Positions 26,101-35,069 of a DNA stretch of 57,931 nt are shown here, piece after piece. How positions within the stretch are numbered: the stretch's first letter is position 1; every line of letters begins with the position of its first letter. The notes under the pieces were generated by a model that ran no database searches, was not told the DNA's origin, and was given only the letters and a program-made list of their open reading frames with translations. A program made the position numbers and the translations under genes. The DNA comes from an uncultured Geobacter sp. (GTDB lineage Bacteria > Desulfobacterota > Desulfuromonadia > Geobacterales > CAIOGM01), in the NCBI GenBank assembly GCA_903857795.1, contig CAIOGM010000148.1, positions 1-57,931 of the forward strand, read 5' to 3'.

Positions 26101-27414
26101 TGCCTAGCCGACGACATGGGGCTGGGCAAGACCCTCCAAGCCCTGGCGCTGATCCTGACCCGGGCAGCGGCCGGCCCCACCCTTGTGGTGGCCCCCACCT
26201 CGGTCTGCATGAACTGGGAGGCGGAGTGCGCCCGCTTCGCCCCCACCCTCACCGTCCGCCCCTTCGGCCCCGGAGACCGGGGGAAGTTCCTCGACTCCCT
26301 CACCCCCTTTGATCTGGTGCTCTGCAGCTACGGGCTCCTCCAGCAGGAGGGGGAGCTCTTGGCCGCGGTCTCGTGGGAGACGGTGGTCCTGGACGAGGCT
26401 CAGGCCATCAAGAACATGGCGACCCAGCGCTCCCAGGCGGCGATGAACCTTCAGGCAGGTTTCCGGCTCATCACCACCGGCACCCCCCTGGAGAACCATC
26501 TGGGCGAGCTCTGGAACCTGTTCAGGTTCATTAACCCGGGGCTGTTGGGCTCCCACAAGAGTTTCAACGACCGGTTTGCCGGCCCCATCGAGCGGCAGCA
26601 GGATAAGAAGGCCAGGAACCACCTCAGGAAGCTGATCCGCCCCTTCATCCTCCGCCGGACCAAGAGCCAGGTGCTGGAAGAGCTCCCCTCCCGGACGGAG
26701 ATCGTCTACCATGTGGAGTTGGGGAGCGAGGAGCGGGCCTTTTACGAGGCGCTCCGGCAGCAGTCGCTGGAGCGGATCGCCCAGGCGGACGATCCCGGCA
26801 AGCTCCGTTTCCAGATCCTGGCGGAGCTGATGAAGCTGCGGCGCGCCTGCTGCAATCCGCGGCTGGTCATGCCCGGAGTGGGGCTCCCCGGCGCCAAACT
26901 GGCAGCCTTCACCGAGATCGTCACCGAACTGCGGGACAACGGCCACAAGGCCCTGGTCTTCAGCCAGTTCGTGGATCATCTGGCGATCCTCCGCGCCGAG
27001 CTGGAGCGGCTCAAGATGGCCTATCAGTACCTTGACGGTTCGACGCCGGTGAAGGAGCGCAAAAAGGCGGTGGACTCCTTCCAGGCCGGCGACGGGGAGA
27101 TATTCCTCATCAGCCTCAAGGCGGGGGGCTCAGGGCTCAACCTGACGGCGGCCGACTACGTCATCCATATGGACCCCTGGTGGAACCCGGCGGTGGAGGA
27201 TCAGGCCTCGGACCGGGCCCACCGGATCGGCCAGCTGCGGCCGGTGACCATCTACCGGCTCGTGACGCGGCAGACCATCGAAGAGCAGATCGTAGAGCTG
27301 CACCGGAGCAAGCGGGATCTGGCCGACAGTCTGCTGGAGGGGAGCGACATGGGGAGCCGGGTCACGGCGGAAGACCTGCTGACGCTGCTGCGGGAGAACC
27401 GGGCAGAGTCATAG
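23191..27414 (+). CDS. SNF2/Rad54-family helicase-like ATPase
   Basis: 1407 residues. The N-terminal 800 residues contain helical repeat-like sequence (for example KAGKEQQLPPFFAEQRVV) as in bacterial SNF2 proteins. The ATPase core begins near 945 (LQAILRDYQVEGFAWLARLA), with Walker A at about 974 (DDMGLGKTLQALALI), Walker B DEAQAIKNM, TTGTPLENHLGELWNLFRFI, and the C-terminal lobe (ALVFSQFVDHL, SLKAGGSGLNLTAADYVIHM, DPWWNPAVEDQASDRAHRIG, IGQLRPVTIYRLV). Such proteins move along duplex DNA. In many bacteria they pair with SWIM zinc-finger proteins; one is encoded at 54840-55835, far away. Confidence 0.93.
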   Translation: MEQPTTLPEIPQELLDRLREVAPVPKPALKKQLIKIAALPQAERELLQLLSIIYTQVARSPLAQCMLKAEPQVGKMRTIALQSIDPLLKRLFSDGLISDTKTHVRCLPAIAEVMTREALRSGRFEAMAHAVKVQFSLTTYSGYHRYPSYPDLLRELRAAVYRQDIKSLTELLNAAYSQYPLEFQKRHPFESICLDQFDPEWFVTLPPGVITLALDSALLRAFEQLEPAGSFAFMLVEQLARHSPERFPDLGYSCAFELIVRGRPREAAPFLVRFSGSSVEGLHGLIAFLQGDEADAIARYETGLNLLKKGSGKRKIFYTDFSGYFFILALIRCAKPERLEQARGYLEIVSSRKDVPHSPIYWLLVQLVTFLQGQPGIMKQVEKSTMFRQWDPFGQYLFALILYWTGSDHAKEQASNLAGISLNAKSAGYDWLAAEAALLHDTLLGLKAGKEQQLPPFFAEQRVVSMISLIKKRSSWENALEALIAMARPEEKEGAPKKGARLAWELTLQKDLVLIQPLEQKLSASGAWSKGRNIALKRLKNEADQLEFLSIQDRRVCLAIVHERYGYYGGDNYFFDPERAVPALAGHPHLFTSAALNQRLELVRGEPELQVTRKGGKVLLTLTPELPEQRNTLVVKESAGRWKVMEITQEHRRIAAVLGTGLKVPASAEERIQSAIASLATRLTIHSDIGGTLPVESVPVDDRIVVQLRPHGVGLSVELLIRPFGEAGPAFRPGVGGETVVAELAGKRLQTRRDPAAESAAARRVTKALPTLEYDEDEGEWLLDAPEECLELLLELKELEGEVVLFWPEGERLRVSRPLSASRLSLSIKQSKDWFAVTGELTLDDDQVMEMRRLVELAGLSKGRFLPLEDGTFLALTTEFRRRLDELRAFSEEQGKGVRIHPLAAPALEELLAEAGKVTVDAGWRKLLERLRSGEALNPALPSTLQAILRDYQVEGFAWLARLAHWGVGGCLADDMGLGKTLQALALILTRAAAGPTLVVAPTSVCMNWEAECARFAPTLTVRPFGPGDRGKFLDSLTPFDLVLCSYGLLQQEGELLAAVSWETVVLDEAQAIKNMATQRSQAAMNLQAGFRLITTGTPLENHLGELWNLFRFINPGLLGSHKSFNDRFAGPIERQQDKKARNHLRKLIRPFILRRTKSQVLEELPSRTEIVYHVELGSEERAFYEALRQQSLERIAQADDPGKLRFQILAELMKLRRACCNPRLVMPGVGLPGAKLAAFTEIVTELRDNGHKALVFSQFVDHLAILRAELERLKMAYQYLDGSTPVKERKKAVDSFQAGDGEIFLISLKAGGSGLNLTAADYVIHMDPWWNPAVEDQASDRAHRIGQLRPVTIYRLVTRQTIEEQIVELHRSKRDLADSLLEGSDMGSRVTAEDLLTLLRENRAES

Positions 27415-27456
27415 TTCATTTTTTGCTCGGACTCTCCCTTCATTGGAACGGTAACC

Positions 27457-28212
27457 ATGCGCCATCCGCTACATCAGATCCATGACACCGAACAGCTTCT
27501 CTCCCGGCTCGATCCGCGGGTAAAGCTCGTCTCGGCGCTGACCCTGCTGATCATGATCATCAGCAGCCGGGGGCTCCTCTTCCCGCTCCTGATCGGCGGG
27601 ATAGGGCTCCTCCTCTGCCTCCGCATGGGAGTCCGGCCGCGACTCCTGGCGCTCCGCTTTGCCGAGCCGCTCTTCATCACGGTCATGATCGTGCTCCTCA
27701 AGCTCTTCTTCGTGGGGCACGAACCGCTCTTCACACTCAATTTCCCCGGATTCGACCTGGTCGGTCACCGGGAGGGGTTGCGGGAGGGGCTGCTTATCGC
27801 TGCCAGAATCGGCGGCTCCGTGGCGCTCATGGCCGCCGTAGGATTCAGCACGGCGTTCACCGACCTGATGGCGGCCCTCTCCTGGCTCAAGATGCCCCGA
27901 GGATTCATCGAAGTGGCGCTCTTCGCCTGGCGCTACCTCTTCGTCCTCTTCGAAGACGCCCAGGTGGTCTACTCCGCCCAGCAGAACCGCCTCGGTTATG
28001 CAGGGTACCGCCGTGGACTCCGCTCCTTCGGAACCCTGGCAGGCGCGCTGGTGATCAAGGCCTTTGACAACAGCCAGCAGATCACCGTCGCCATGGTTCA
28101 GCGCGGCTACGATGGTAATCTGCCGCTATTGCGACATAAGCCGTTCCGGAAGGGAGAGCTGGCTTGGTCGGCGCTGTTTGTCGCATTATCGGGAGCCTTC
28201 TGGAGTATCTGA
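27457..28212 (+). CDS. cbiQ: Cobalt ECF transporter transmembrane component CbiQ
   Basis: 251 residues. A T component with several hydrophobic helices; LDPRVKLVSALTLLIMI near the start and VALFAWRYLFVLFEDAQVVY plus AQQNRLGYAGYRRGLRSF and AMVQRGYDGNLPLL are the coupling-helix signatures that contact the ATPase. It follows the SNF2 gene by 42 bases. Confidence 0.93.
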   Translation: MRHPLHQIHDTEQLLSRLDPRVKLVSALTLLIMIISSRGLLFPLLIGGIGLLLCLRMGVRPRLLALRFAEPLFITVMIVLLKLFFVGHEPLFTLNFPGFDLVGHREGLREGLLIAARIGGSVALMAAVGFSTAFTDLMAALSWLKMPRGFIEVALFAWRYLFVLFEDAQVVYSAQQNRLGYAGYRRGLRSFGTLAGALVIKAFDNSQQITVAMVQRGYDGNLPLLRHKPFRKGELAWSALFVALSGAFWSI

Positions 28213-28261
28213 ACGAATTTCTTCTTGGTTTACCGTTGTTATCTGGTACCGTATTGCTTTC

Positions 28262-28290
28262 CTTCATGAAACTTCGTGTCCTTCGTGGAT
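28262..28290 (+). repeat. Short-period repeat (CTTCGTG units) before cbiO
   Basis: CTTCATGAAA, CTTCGTGTC and CTTCGTGGA follow at 9-10-base spacing in the 109-base gap between cbiQ and cbiO. Confidence 0.45.
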
Positions 28291-28321
28291 ATACGCTTTA
28301 TTGGGGATTAAAGGTTTTCCC

Positions 28322-29158
28322 GTGACCGACATCCGTATCGCCATCACCCTTGACCGTTACTCCTATCCCGACGGCACTGCCGCCCTGGCGGATATTCGTC
28401 TGGACATCGCCCAAGGCGAGTTCGTCGGCATCCTCGGCGCCAACGGGTCAGGGAAGACTACCCTGCTCAAGGTCATGGACGGTCTCATCCGCACCTACTC
28501 CGGGAAGGTGCTCCTGGACGGCGCGGACATCCTCAGGCTCAAACCCCGGGAGATCTACCGAAAGGTGGGACTGGTCTTTCAGAACCCCGATGACCAGCTC
28601 TTCGCCCACACGGTCTTCGAAGATGTGGCCTTCGGACCGCGCAACATGGAGTTCTCCGAGGAGGCGGTTCAACGCCGGGTGGAGACGGCCCTGGCCCAGG
28701 TAGAAATGGTCGGCTCAGAAAACAAGGGGATCCACGCCTTGAGCTACGGTCAGAAAAAACGGGTCTGTATCGCCGGGCTCCTGGCCATGGGGCACGAGAT
28801 TCTCCTCCTGGACGAACCCACCGCCGGGCTGGACCCGGTGGGGGAGCAGCGGATGATGGAGCTGCTGGCCGCACTCAATCGTGATCACGGCGTCACCATC
28901 GTCATGGCCACTCACGGTGTCGACCTGGTCCCCCTCTTTCTTCACCGCCTCCATGTTCTGGACCAGGGGCGCGTCGTCATCTCGGGAACACCATCGGAAG
29001 TCTTTACCACGCCGGAGGCGCTGGCGAAAGTCCGGCTCCGCCTCCCCCACGTGGCCGAGCTGTTTCACCTGGCCCGGCACGAGGATAGTCTTACCTTCGA
29101 CACCCTCCCCCTGACCATAGGCCAGGCTCGGCGCCTGCTGGCCGAACACCGCTGTTGA
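28322..29158 (+). CDS. cbiO: Cobalt ECF transporter ATPase CbiO
   Basis: 278 residues from a GTG start with AAAGG seven bases before it. ABC ATPase with Walker A GILGANGSGKTTLLKVM, Q-loop VGLVFQNPDDQLFAHTVFED, signature HALSYGQKKRVCIAGLL, Walker B EILLLDEPTAGLDP and switch His MATHGVDLV. It powers the CbiM/N/Q transporter. Confidence 0.95.
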   Translation: MTDIRIAITLDRYSYPDGTAALADIRLDIAQGEFVGILGANGSGKTTLLKVMDGLIRTYSGKVLLDGADILRLKPREIYRKVGLVFQNPDDQLFAHTVFEDVAFGPRNMEFSEEAVQRRVETALAQVEMVGSENKGIHALSYGQKKRVCIAGLLAMGHEILLLDEPTAGLDPVGEQRMMELLAALNRDHGVTIVMATHGVDLVPLFLHRLHVLDQGRVVISGTPSEVFTTPEALAKVRLRLPHVAELFHLARHEDSLTFDTLPLTIGQARRLLAEHRC

Positions 29159-29222
29159 CAGGTTGATTCAGTTAGAGAACGAGTGGCGGCGCGCTTTAGA
29201 GCTCGCGCCGATTGGAGAGTTC

Positions 29223-29711
29223 ATGGTGCTCGACAGGGAAAAGTGGCGGCAACGTATCAGACAGATCCTCACGCTGGACAGCCATCCGGGGCATATCGCC
29301 GCAGGGTTTGCCGTAGGGACCTTCATCAGCTTCACCCCTTTCTTCGGCATCCACACCCCGCTGGCCATCGCCGCCGCCTTCATCTTCCGCCTCAACAAAC
29401 TGACCTGCATCACCGGCGCCTGGGTCAATACCCCGCTGACGGTCTTTCCCGCACTGGGAATAAGCTACAAGGTCGGAAGGCTCCTGCGGGGACTTCCTCC
29501 CCAGGAGCTCCAGATCAAGGGGCTGGAGTGGCATCACCTCAAGGGGCACGCCACCTCACTCCTCCTGGGGAGTTCGATCCTCGGCTTTGCAGCGGCGGTA
29601 GCAGCCTATTTTACCTGCTACTATCTGGTGGTTCGCTTCAGGAGGAAGGACGAGACGCAGGCCGAGTTGACCCGCGAAATGGAGGTTACCGGTGAGGATA
29701 TGGAGCTCTAA
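29223..29711 (+). CDS. DUF2062 membrane protein
   Basis: 162 residues if it starts at the ATG preceded by GGAGAG; a TTG at 29163 would add 20 residues. The core HPGHIAAGFAVGTFISFTPF, FGIHTPLAIAAAFIFRLNKL and ITGAWVNTPLTVFPALGISY is the DUF2062 domain with two to three membrane segments; a last helix lies at LLLGSSILGFAAAVAAYF. Members often sit near glycosyltransferases, but the role is unknown. It directly follows cbiO. Confidence 0.85.
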   Translation: MVLDREKWRQRIRQILTLDSHPGHIAAGFAVGTFISFTPFFGIHTPLAIAAAFIFRLNKLTCITGAWVNTPLTVFPALGISYKVGRLLRGLPPQELQIKGLEWHHLKGHATSLLLGSSILGFAAAVAAYFTCYYLVVRFRRKDETQAELTREMEVTGEDMEL

Positions 29712-29720
29712 AATCCCGCA

Positions 29721-30389
29721 TCACGCATCATCGAACTTGTACCCCAGGCCGTACACGGAGTGGATCAGCGCCCGATGGGGCGCCGCGACCTCCAGCTTGC
29801 GGCGCAGCTTCTTGATATGGCTATCGATGGTCCGGTCTGAGACGATCCGCTGATCCGGGTAGATCCGCTCCATGAGCTGGGCCCGGGAGAAGAGCCTCCC
29901 CGCATGGGAGTGCAGCAGCAGGAGCAGTTGGAACTCCACGGTGGTCAGATTCACCGTCTGACCGTCAAGGGAAACGATATGCCCGTTCTCATCCAGGAAC
30001 AGACCGGTGGGGAGCTCCTTACGGAGCGTCGACCGGCGCAGGACCGTCCTGACCCGCGCCACGACCTCCCGGGGGCTGAACGGCTTGCAGATGTAGTCAT
30101 CCGCCCCCAGCTCCAGGCCGAGCAGCCGATCGATCTCATCGATACGGGCCGTCAGTATGATGATCGGGACGGAGGAGAAGGAGCGGATCTCCCTGCAGAT
30201 ATCGAGTCCATTGCGTCCGGGGAGCATCAGATCCAGGAGGATGAGCTCCGGCTTCCGTTCCCTGACCCACGGGACCACCGCCGCTCCGTCAGCCAGACAG
30301 CAGGTGGAAAAATCCGCCCGCTGCAGGTACTCCTCCAGTAGCACCGCCAGCTTCTGTTCATCTTCGACAATCAGCACCATCTCCTTCAT
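29721..30389 (-). CDS. OmpR-family response regulator (BaeR-like)
   Basis: 222 residues. Receiver domain with phospho-acceptor Asp in ELILLDLMLPGRNGLDICRE, Thr/Lys switch residues in IIILTARIDE and DDYICKPFSP, then a winged-helix DNA-binding domain (NLTTVEFQLLLLLHSHAG, RTIDSHIKKLRRKLE, SVYGLGYKF). It overlaps the sensor gene by four bases. The pair resembles BaeSR-type envelope-stress systems; the signal is not readable. Confidence 0.93.
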   Translation of the reverse strand: MKEMVLIVEDEQKLAVLLEEYLQRADFSTCCLADGAAVVPWVRERKPELILLDLMLPGRNGLDICREIRSFSSVPIIILTARIDEIDRLLGLELGADDYICKPFSPREVVARVRTVLRRSTLRKELPTGLFLDENGHIVSLDGQTVNLTTVEFQLLLLLHSHAGRLFSRAQLMERIYPDQRIVSDRTIDSHIKKLRRKLEVAAPHRALIHSVYGLGYKFDDA

Positions 30390-31831
30390 GACCTTCCCCC
30401 CGTCAGTGGCAATTCGACGACAATTCGCACTCCACCCAGCGGTGACGGCAGGACGGTAATGCTCCCGCCCGCGGCGTCAACAATGTTCTTGCAGATCGCC
30501 AGCCCGAGACCGGCCCCTCCCGAGGAGCGGCTGCGTGAGCTCTCCACCCGGTAGAGCCGCTCCAGGAGCCGCGGCAGCTCCGCCTCCGGGACTCCGGGAA
30601 CGGTATCCTGGAAGGCGAGGGCGACCATCCCCTCGCGCACCGTCACCTCTACCTCCAGTCTCCCCCCCGGATCGGTGTATTTGAGCGAATTATCCAGCAG
30701 GTTGGTGAACAGTTGATGGAGCCGCTCCGGATCTGCATAGAGAGAGATCTCCCCGCCGGGGAGCGCCAACTCTATGGCCAACTCCCGGGACGAGAAACGG
30801 GGGCGGAACAGGGTGACCGCCCCGCTCAGGACCGTAGCCAGCTCCAGCTCCTGATTTTGACAGGTCAGGACTCCGGAGTCGGCAAGGGAGAGCTGGTAGA
30901 GCTCTTCCACCAGCCTGTTGAGGCGGGTCGCCTCAACGTGGAGGGAGCCGATGGCCTCGGGGGTCGGCTGGCGAACCCCGTCCTGGATCGCCTCTATCTC
31001 GCCCCGCAGCACGGCAAGGGGGGTTCTCAGCTCATGGGAGATATCCGCGACCCACTGGCGCCGGAGCTGCTCGTTCCTCTCGAGCGTATACGCCAGCGTA
31101 TTGATCCCCCGGGCGAGCTGCCCCAGTTCGTCGGACGAGCTGACCGTGACGCGTGTGTCCAACCCTCCCGACGCCAACGTATGGACCGCCGTGGCCATGG
31201 TCCGGATCGGTTTTACCAGGTGTGCCGCCAGGAGATAGGAGATGCCGGCGGAAATCACCAGCATGACCACCGAAATCAGGGTCAGGGCCAGCGTCTGCTG
31301 CCGGACGAAACGGAGCGCCAAGGTGTCGGTAAGACTGTTCTTCGGCAACAGCCCCAGGTACCCCACCACGGCGTCACGGCTGACGATCTCCCGTGTGACC
31401 ACTGCACGGCGCGACCGGTTCGGGCCGGCCACCGGATGGTGTCCTTCATCCAAGAGGATGACCCGCAGTTCGAACAGGTTGCTCCGCCTGACCGAAGAGA
31501 CCACTTTCTGGAGGGGAATGGACCCTCCTTCCAGCAGCCTGGCAATTCGAGCCTGCCGGTCAGGAGTTACCCGCTCGGGTGGGAGCGTTTTGACCAGGAG
31601 CTGGGCCCACCTCCCGACGTTACCGTGCAGGAATTCCCAGCTTCCCTCGACGGTAAAGACCTTTCCCAGCTCCCCGGCAAGCCGTTCGAGACGCTGCTCT
31701 TCAACCGTAAGGGCATACTGTAAAAAGCCCTGTTTGATGCTCCAGTTCACGATGAGGAACATGAAGCAGACGACCGTCCCCGTCGCCAGCAGCAGTGCAA
31801 AAAATATCTGATATTTAATAAGAAGTTTCAC
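30386..31831 (-). CDS. Membrane sensor histidine kinase (BaeS-like)
   Basis: 481 residues from a GTG preceded by GAGAGGGG. A first membrane helix (IFFALLLATGTVVCFMFLIV) and a second (LALTLISVVMLVISAGISYL) enclose a periplasmic sensor of about 145 residues. HAMP follows (KPIRTMATAVHTLASGGLDT), then the phospho-acceptor His (about residue 266) in QWVADISHELRTPLAVL, and the ATPase with N-box LFTNLLDNSLKYTD, F/G boxes AFQDTVPGVPE and GGAGLGLAICKNIV. Upstream partner of the response regulator. Confidence 0.93.
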   Translation of the reverse strand: MKLLIKYQIFFALLLATGTVVCFMFLIVNWSIKQGFLQYALTVEEQRLERLAGELGKVFTVEGSWEFLHGNVGRWAQLLVKTLPPERVTPDRQARIARLLEGGSIPLQKVVSSVRRSNLFELRVILLDEGHHPVAGPNRSRRAVVTREIVSRDAVVGYLGLLPKNSLTDTLALRFVRQQTLALTLISVVMLVISAGISYLLAAHLVKPIRTMATAVHTLASGGLDTRVTVSSSDELGQLARGINTLAYTLERNEQLRRQWVADISHELRTPLAVLRGEIEAIQDGVRQPTPEAIGSLHVEATRLNRLVEELYQLSLADSGVLTCQNQELELATVLSGAVTLFRPRFSSRELAIELALPGGEISLYADPERLHQLFTNLLDNSLKYTDPGGRLEVEVTVREGMVALAFQDTVPGVPEAELPRLLERLYRVESSRSRSSGGAGLGLAICKNIVDAAGGSITVLPSPLGGVRIVVELPLTGGRS

Positions 31832-32207
31832 TGCTGCCCCTCTCGATACGGACGTCACCTGTGTATCACACACGTCGAAAAATCACCATGGCGTCGCCTC
31901 CCACTCTTGAAAACTTCCTCTATTGATGCACATTCCCCCCATTGATTTTATCCTTGCTTTTCACTCTGGGTTCAGTTATTGTACGCGGTGGACTGTAACC
32001 CACAGACAGCGGCACGGTGTCCGCTGTTTCTTTTGATCATCGCTTCCCGCCCCCCTGCTATCCCTTCTCGATACAGCAGCACGCTCGGCAGGCGAAGATT
32101 TTCCGTACAGCCTGCCTGCGTCTCCCCGCTGAAGCTTCCGGACCATCCGAACATGGTCCCGCGGTTCTCGCACGCCCTTTCTCTACACCATCCATAAAGG
32201 AACTTGC
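31832..32207. other. Intergenic region with structured leader before the DEAD-box helicase
   Basis: This 376-base gap holds two adjacent hairpins on the plus strand: GGGTT...AACCC (31970-32002) and ACAGCGG/CCGCTGT (32006-32027) followed by TTCTTTT, which looks like a terminator. A third hairpin (GGCAGGC...GCCTGCC) lies near 32088-32118. It may be a regulated 5' leader of the helicase gene, as is common for cold-induced RNA helicases; no known RNA family was recognised. Confidence 0.35.
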
Positions 32208-33560
32208 ATGACATTTGCAGAACTCGGTCTCAACCCGGCCATTCTCTCGGCAGTGACTACCTGCGGGTACACCACCCCCACCCCCATTCAGGAGCAGGCG
32301 ATCCCTCTCGTCATGGCCGGCAACGACCTCATTGCCACGGCCCGCACCGGTACCGGCAAGACAGCTGCCTTCGTACTACCGGCGCTGGAGCGCCTCGCAC
32401 TCCGCTCTACCCTCCCTGGCAACGGCCCCCGGATTCTGGTTCTCACCCCAACCCGTGAACTGGCCAGCCAAGTCATGGAGGCGGCCCGTAACTACGGCAA
32501 GGGAATGAAGCTCCGTTGCGGCGCCATCGTCGGTGGGATGCCCTATCGCGAACAGTTCCGACTCCTCTCTGGACCGCTGGACCTCCTGGTCGCCACACCG
32601 GGCCGACTGGTGGACCATATGGCCCGGGGGAGTGTCAATTTCAACCGCCTGGAGCTCCTCATCCTGGACGAGGCCGACAGGATGCTGGACATGGGATTTA
32701 GCGACGACGTCGACGCCATCGTGGCGGCGGCCCCCGCTGAGCGCCAGACTCTCCTCTTCACCGCCACCATGGACGCCACCCTGGCGCGCCTGGCCCAGCG
32801 GATGCTCAAGAGCCCCCAGCGGATCGAACTGACCGGCGATCAGCCGGCTCAGGAGCTGATCGAACAACGTCTCCACGTGGCCGACAATCTCAGTCACAAG
32901 AAGGAGCTGCTCCGCAAGCTCATCTCCGACTGCGACCTGACCAGGGCAATCATCTTCTCGGCAACCAAGAAGGACGCCGACGATCTGGCCCGGGAACTGT
33001 ACGATGAGGGGCATGCCGTCGCGGCTCTCCATGGCGACATGAACCAGAACGCGCGGAACAAGACCATCGCCCGGATGAAGGGGGGACGACTCCGCCTCCT
33101 GGTGGCCACCGATGTGGCGGCCCGGGGGCTGGACGTGACCGGCGTCAGTCACGTCATCAACTTCGACATTCCCAGGTTCGCCGAGGACTATGTCCACCGG
33201 ATCGGCCGGACCGGCCGCGCCGGTGTCACCGGAATAGCCATCTCCTTTGTTTCACCCTCCGAGCGGGCCTATCTGGAGAAGATCGAACGATTCATTGGCA
33301 ACAAGGTACCGGTGCACACCATCCCGGGGCTGGAGCCTACGACCTCCCTCCACCGCCCCCCCTCCAGAAGCGCTTTCGCCCGCAAGGGGGCTCCTGTCAG
33401 CGCCGGTCGCGCCGGCGGCAAGAGCTTCCCTCCCCGCAACGGCGCCTCGGGAAGGCCCCAGGAGAACGCCTGGCAGGGAAGAAACGAGCGCCCCGCACCC
33501 CGTGCCACCGGCGGACGACCGCCGGTGGTCGTCGAGTACCGGAGCCGTCGAACCCCGTAA
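32208..33560 (+). CDS. DEAD-box RNA helicase (RhlE type)
   Basis: 450 residues. Starts MTFAELGLNPAILSAVTTCG. Q motif TPTPIQEQAIP, motif I ATARTGTGKTAAFVLP, Ia TPTRELASQV, II LILDEADRMLDMGFSDDV, III FTATMDATLA, IV-VI ATDVAARGLDVTGVSHVINF, YVHRIGRTGRAG. The C-terminal 80 residues are basic and low-complexity (RAGGKSFPPRNGASGRPQE), as in RhlE. Likely role: ribosome assembly or RNA turnover. Confidence 0.95.
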   Translation: MTFAELGLNPAILSAVTTCGYTTPTPIQEQAIPLVMAGNDLIATARTGTGKTAAFVLPALERLALRSTLPGNGPRILVLTPTRELASQVMEAARNYGKGMKLRCGAIVGGMPYREQFRLLSGPLDLLVATPGRLVDHMARGSVNFNRLELLILDEADRMLDMGFSDDVDAIVAAAPAERQTLLFTATMDATLARLAQRMLKSPQRIELTGDQPAQELIEQRLHVADNLSHKKELLRKLISDCDLTRAIIFSATKKDADDLARELYDEGHAVAALHGDMNQNARNKTIARMKGGRLRLLVATDVAARGLDVTGVSHVINFDIPRFAEDYVHRIGRTGRAGVTGIAISFVSPSERAYLEKIERFIGNKVPVHTIPGLEPTTSLHRPPSRSAFARKGAPVSAGRAGGKSFPPRNGASGRPQENAWQGRNERPAPRATGGRPPVVVEYRSRRTP

Positions 33561-33613
33561 GCGCCCTGATTTCGGATAGGGTTAAGATTCCAAAATAACG
33601 CAGCAGATACCAG

Positions 33614-33656
33614 GAGAGGAGGCCGGACACGTAACGTGTCAAGCCTCCTCTCTTTT
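33614..33656 (+). terminator. Terminator of the DEAD-box helicase gene
   Basis: A 10-bp stem (GAGAGGAGGC with GCCTCCTCTC), with an inner GACACGT/ACGTGTC hairpin, followed by TTTTATT. Confidence 0.8.
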
Positions 33657-33726
33657 ATTCAAGCAATGTCCATGACAGAGGAAAAGCCCTCCGCCGGCGA
33701 ACCGATCATCCTAGAAAAGCATTTGA

Positions 33727-33862
33727 AACACGGAGCTACTGAGCAACGGAGTGAAATCCGGACGAAATAAATTGAGATAATTATTTCAATGCCTCACCTT
33801 TTTGGCGAAACACTCTCTTGATGCAAGGTCTTGATTTCTCGGTTGCTCCGTTGCTCCGTGTT
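33727..33862. repeat. Inverted short-period repeat (AGCAACGGAG type)
   Basis: AACACGGAGC and GAGCAACGGAG (33727-33751) are answered by TTGCTCCGTTGCTCCGTGTT (33843-33862) in inverted orientation about 90 bases away. The gap lies between the helicase terminator and the rlmN stop codon and holds no gene. Confidence 0.5.
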
Positions 33863-33878
33863 GTTCAACCTCCCGTCC

Positions 33879-34928
33879 TCAGGAACATTGGTTGACGTTC
33901 ACCGGTTCTCCCGCCGCAACTCTCCCCTTGAGTTGGCCGCACGCCGCCGAAATGTCCCCTCCCCGGCTGTCCCGAGTGATAACGGTCACATTGTGGGCAA
34001 GGAGATAGGCGTGGAAAGCGTCTATGGCCTCCCTGGTGGGGGCGATGAAATCGCACCCCTCATGCTCGTTGAATGGGATCAGGTTCACCTTGCTGGGGAT
34101 TCCGTGGATCAGCTTCAGGAACCGCTTCGCATCGGCCGGAGAGTCGTTAAGCCCCCCCAAGAGGACATACTCAAAGGTCAGCTTCCGGCGGGAGGGGAGC
34201 GGGAACTCCCGGCAGGCCTGCAACAACGCCCCGATCGGATAGCGGCGGTTCACTGGCATGATCCGGTCGCGCAGTTCATCGGTGGTGGCGTTGAGAGAGA
34301 TCGCCAGGTTTACGATCACCTCCCGCCCCAAGCGGGCCATCTCCGGCACGAGACCGCAGGTGGAGACCGTCACCCGCCGGTTGGAAAACTGGAGTCCGTT
34401 GCCGTCGAGCATGATCTGCAGCGCCCGGATAACGTTGTCCAGGTTGTGGAGCGGTTCCCCCATCCCCATAAAGACGATGTTGCGGATCTCCACCTCCCGC
34501 CTGATGGCGCAGAGCTGATTGACGATCTCCGCCGTGGTCAGGTTACGGGTGAGATTGTAGCTCCCGGTGAGACAAAATTCACACCCCATGGCGCACCCCG
34601 CCTGGGAAGAGATGCAGAGGGTGTTGCGCCCTTCGTCGGGGATGATCACCGACTCCACGCCGGCGCCGTCCTCCAGCACGAAGAGGTACTTGCGGGTGCC
34701 GTCTTTCCCTATCTCCACCGTGGTCGGCTCCAGGTTGCTGATACAGGCGCTCTCCTCCAGTTCGACCCTGAGATCTTTGGAGAGATTCGTCATCTCGGCA
34801 AAGCTTCGAGCATCCTTCTGATAGAGCCACTTGAAGATCTGGGTAGCCCGGAACCGCTCCTTACCCTGACCGGAGAGAAACGCCTCAAGTCCCGGAAGGG
34901 TAAAATTTTTCAGGTCACTCTTCGCCAT
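33879..34928 (-). CDS. rlmN: Dual-specificity 23S rRNA/tRNA adenine-C2 methyltransferase RlmN
   Basis: 349 residues. Radical SAM motif in [44 protein letters not shown] and [20 protein letters not shown] are RlmN-typical, as is the C-terminal [11 protein letters not shown] with the catalytic Cys. It methylates A2503 of 23S rRNA and A37 of some tRNAs. Confidence 0.95.
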   Translation of the reverse strand: MAKSDLKNFTLPGLEAFLSGQGKERFRATQIFKWLYQKDARSFAEMTNLSKDLRVELEESACISNLEPTTVEIGKDGTRKYLFVLEDGAGVESVIIPDEGRNTLCISSQAGCAMGCEFCLTGSYNLTRNLTTAEIVNQLCAIRREVEIRNIVFMGMGEPLHNLDNVIRALQIMLDGNGLQFSNRRVTVSTCGLVPEMARLGREVIVNLAISLNATTDELRDRIMPVNRRYPIGALLQACREFPLPSRRKLTFEYVLLGGLNDSPADAKRFLKLIHGIPSKVNLIPFNEHEGCDFIAPTREAIDAFHAYLLAHNVTVITRDSRGGDISAACGQLKGRVAAGEPVNVNQCS

Positions 34929-35069
34929 ACCACTCTCTCCCGCTCATGTACGTAAAGCGGGGGTCGCCTCCCCGAGCGCCACCCCCGCGTAACCTCCGAA
35001 CCTGCCGAACTGTCGGGATAAATTCCTATCACAGGCGGACAGGAAATGCAAGGCGCTCGTCGCTGCCCG

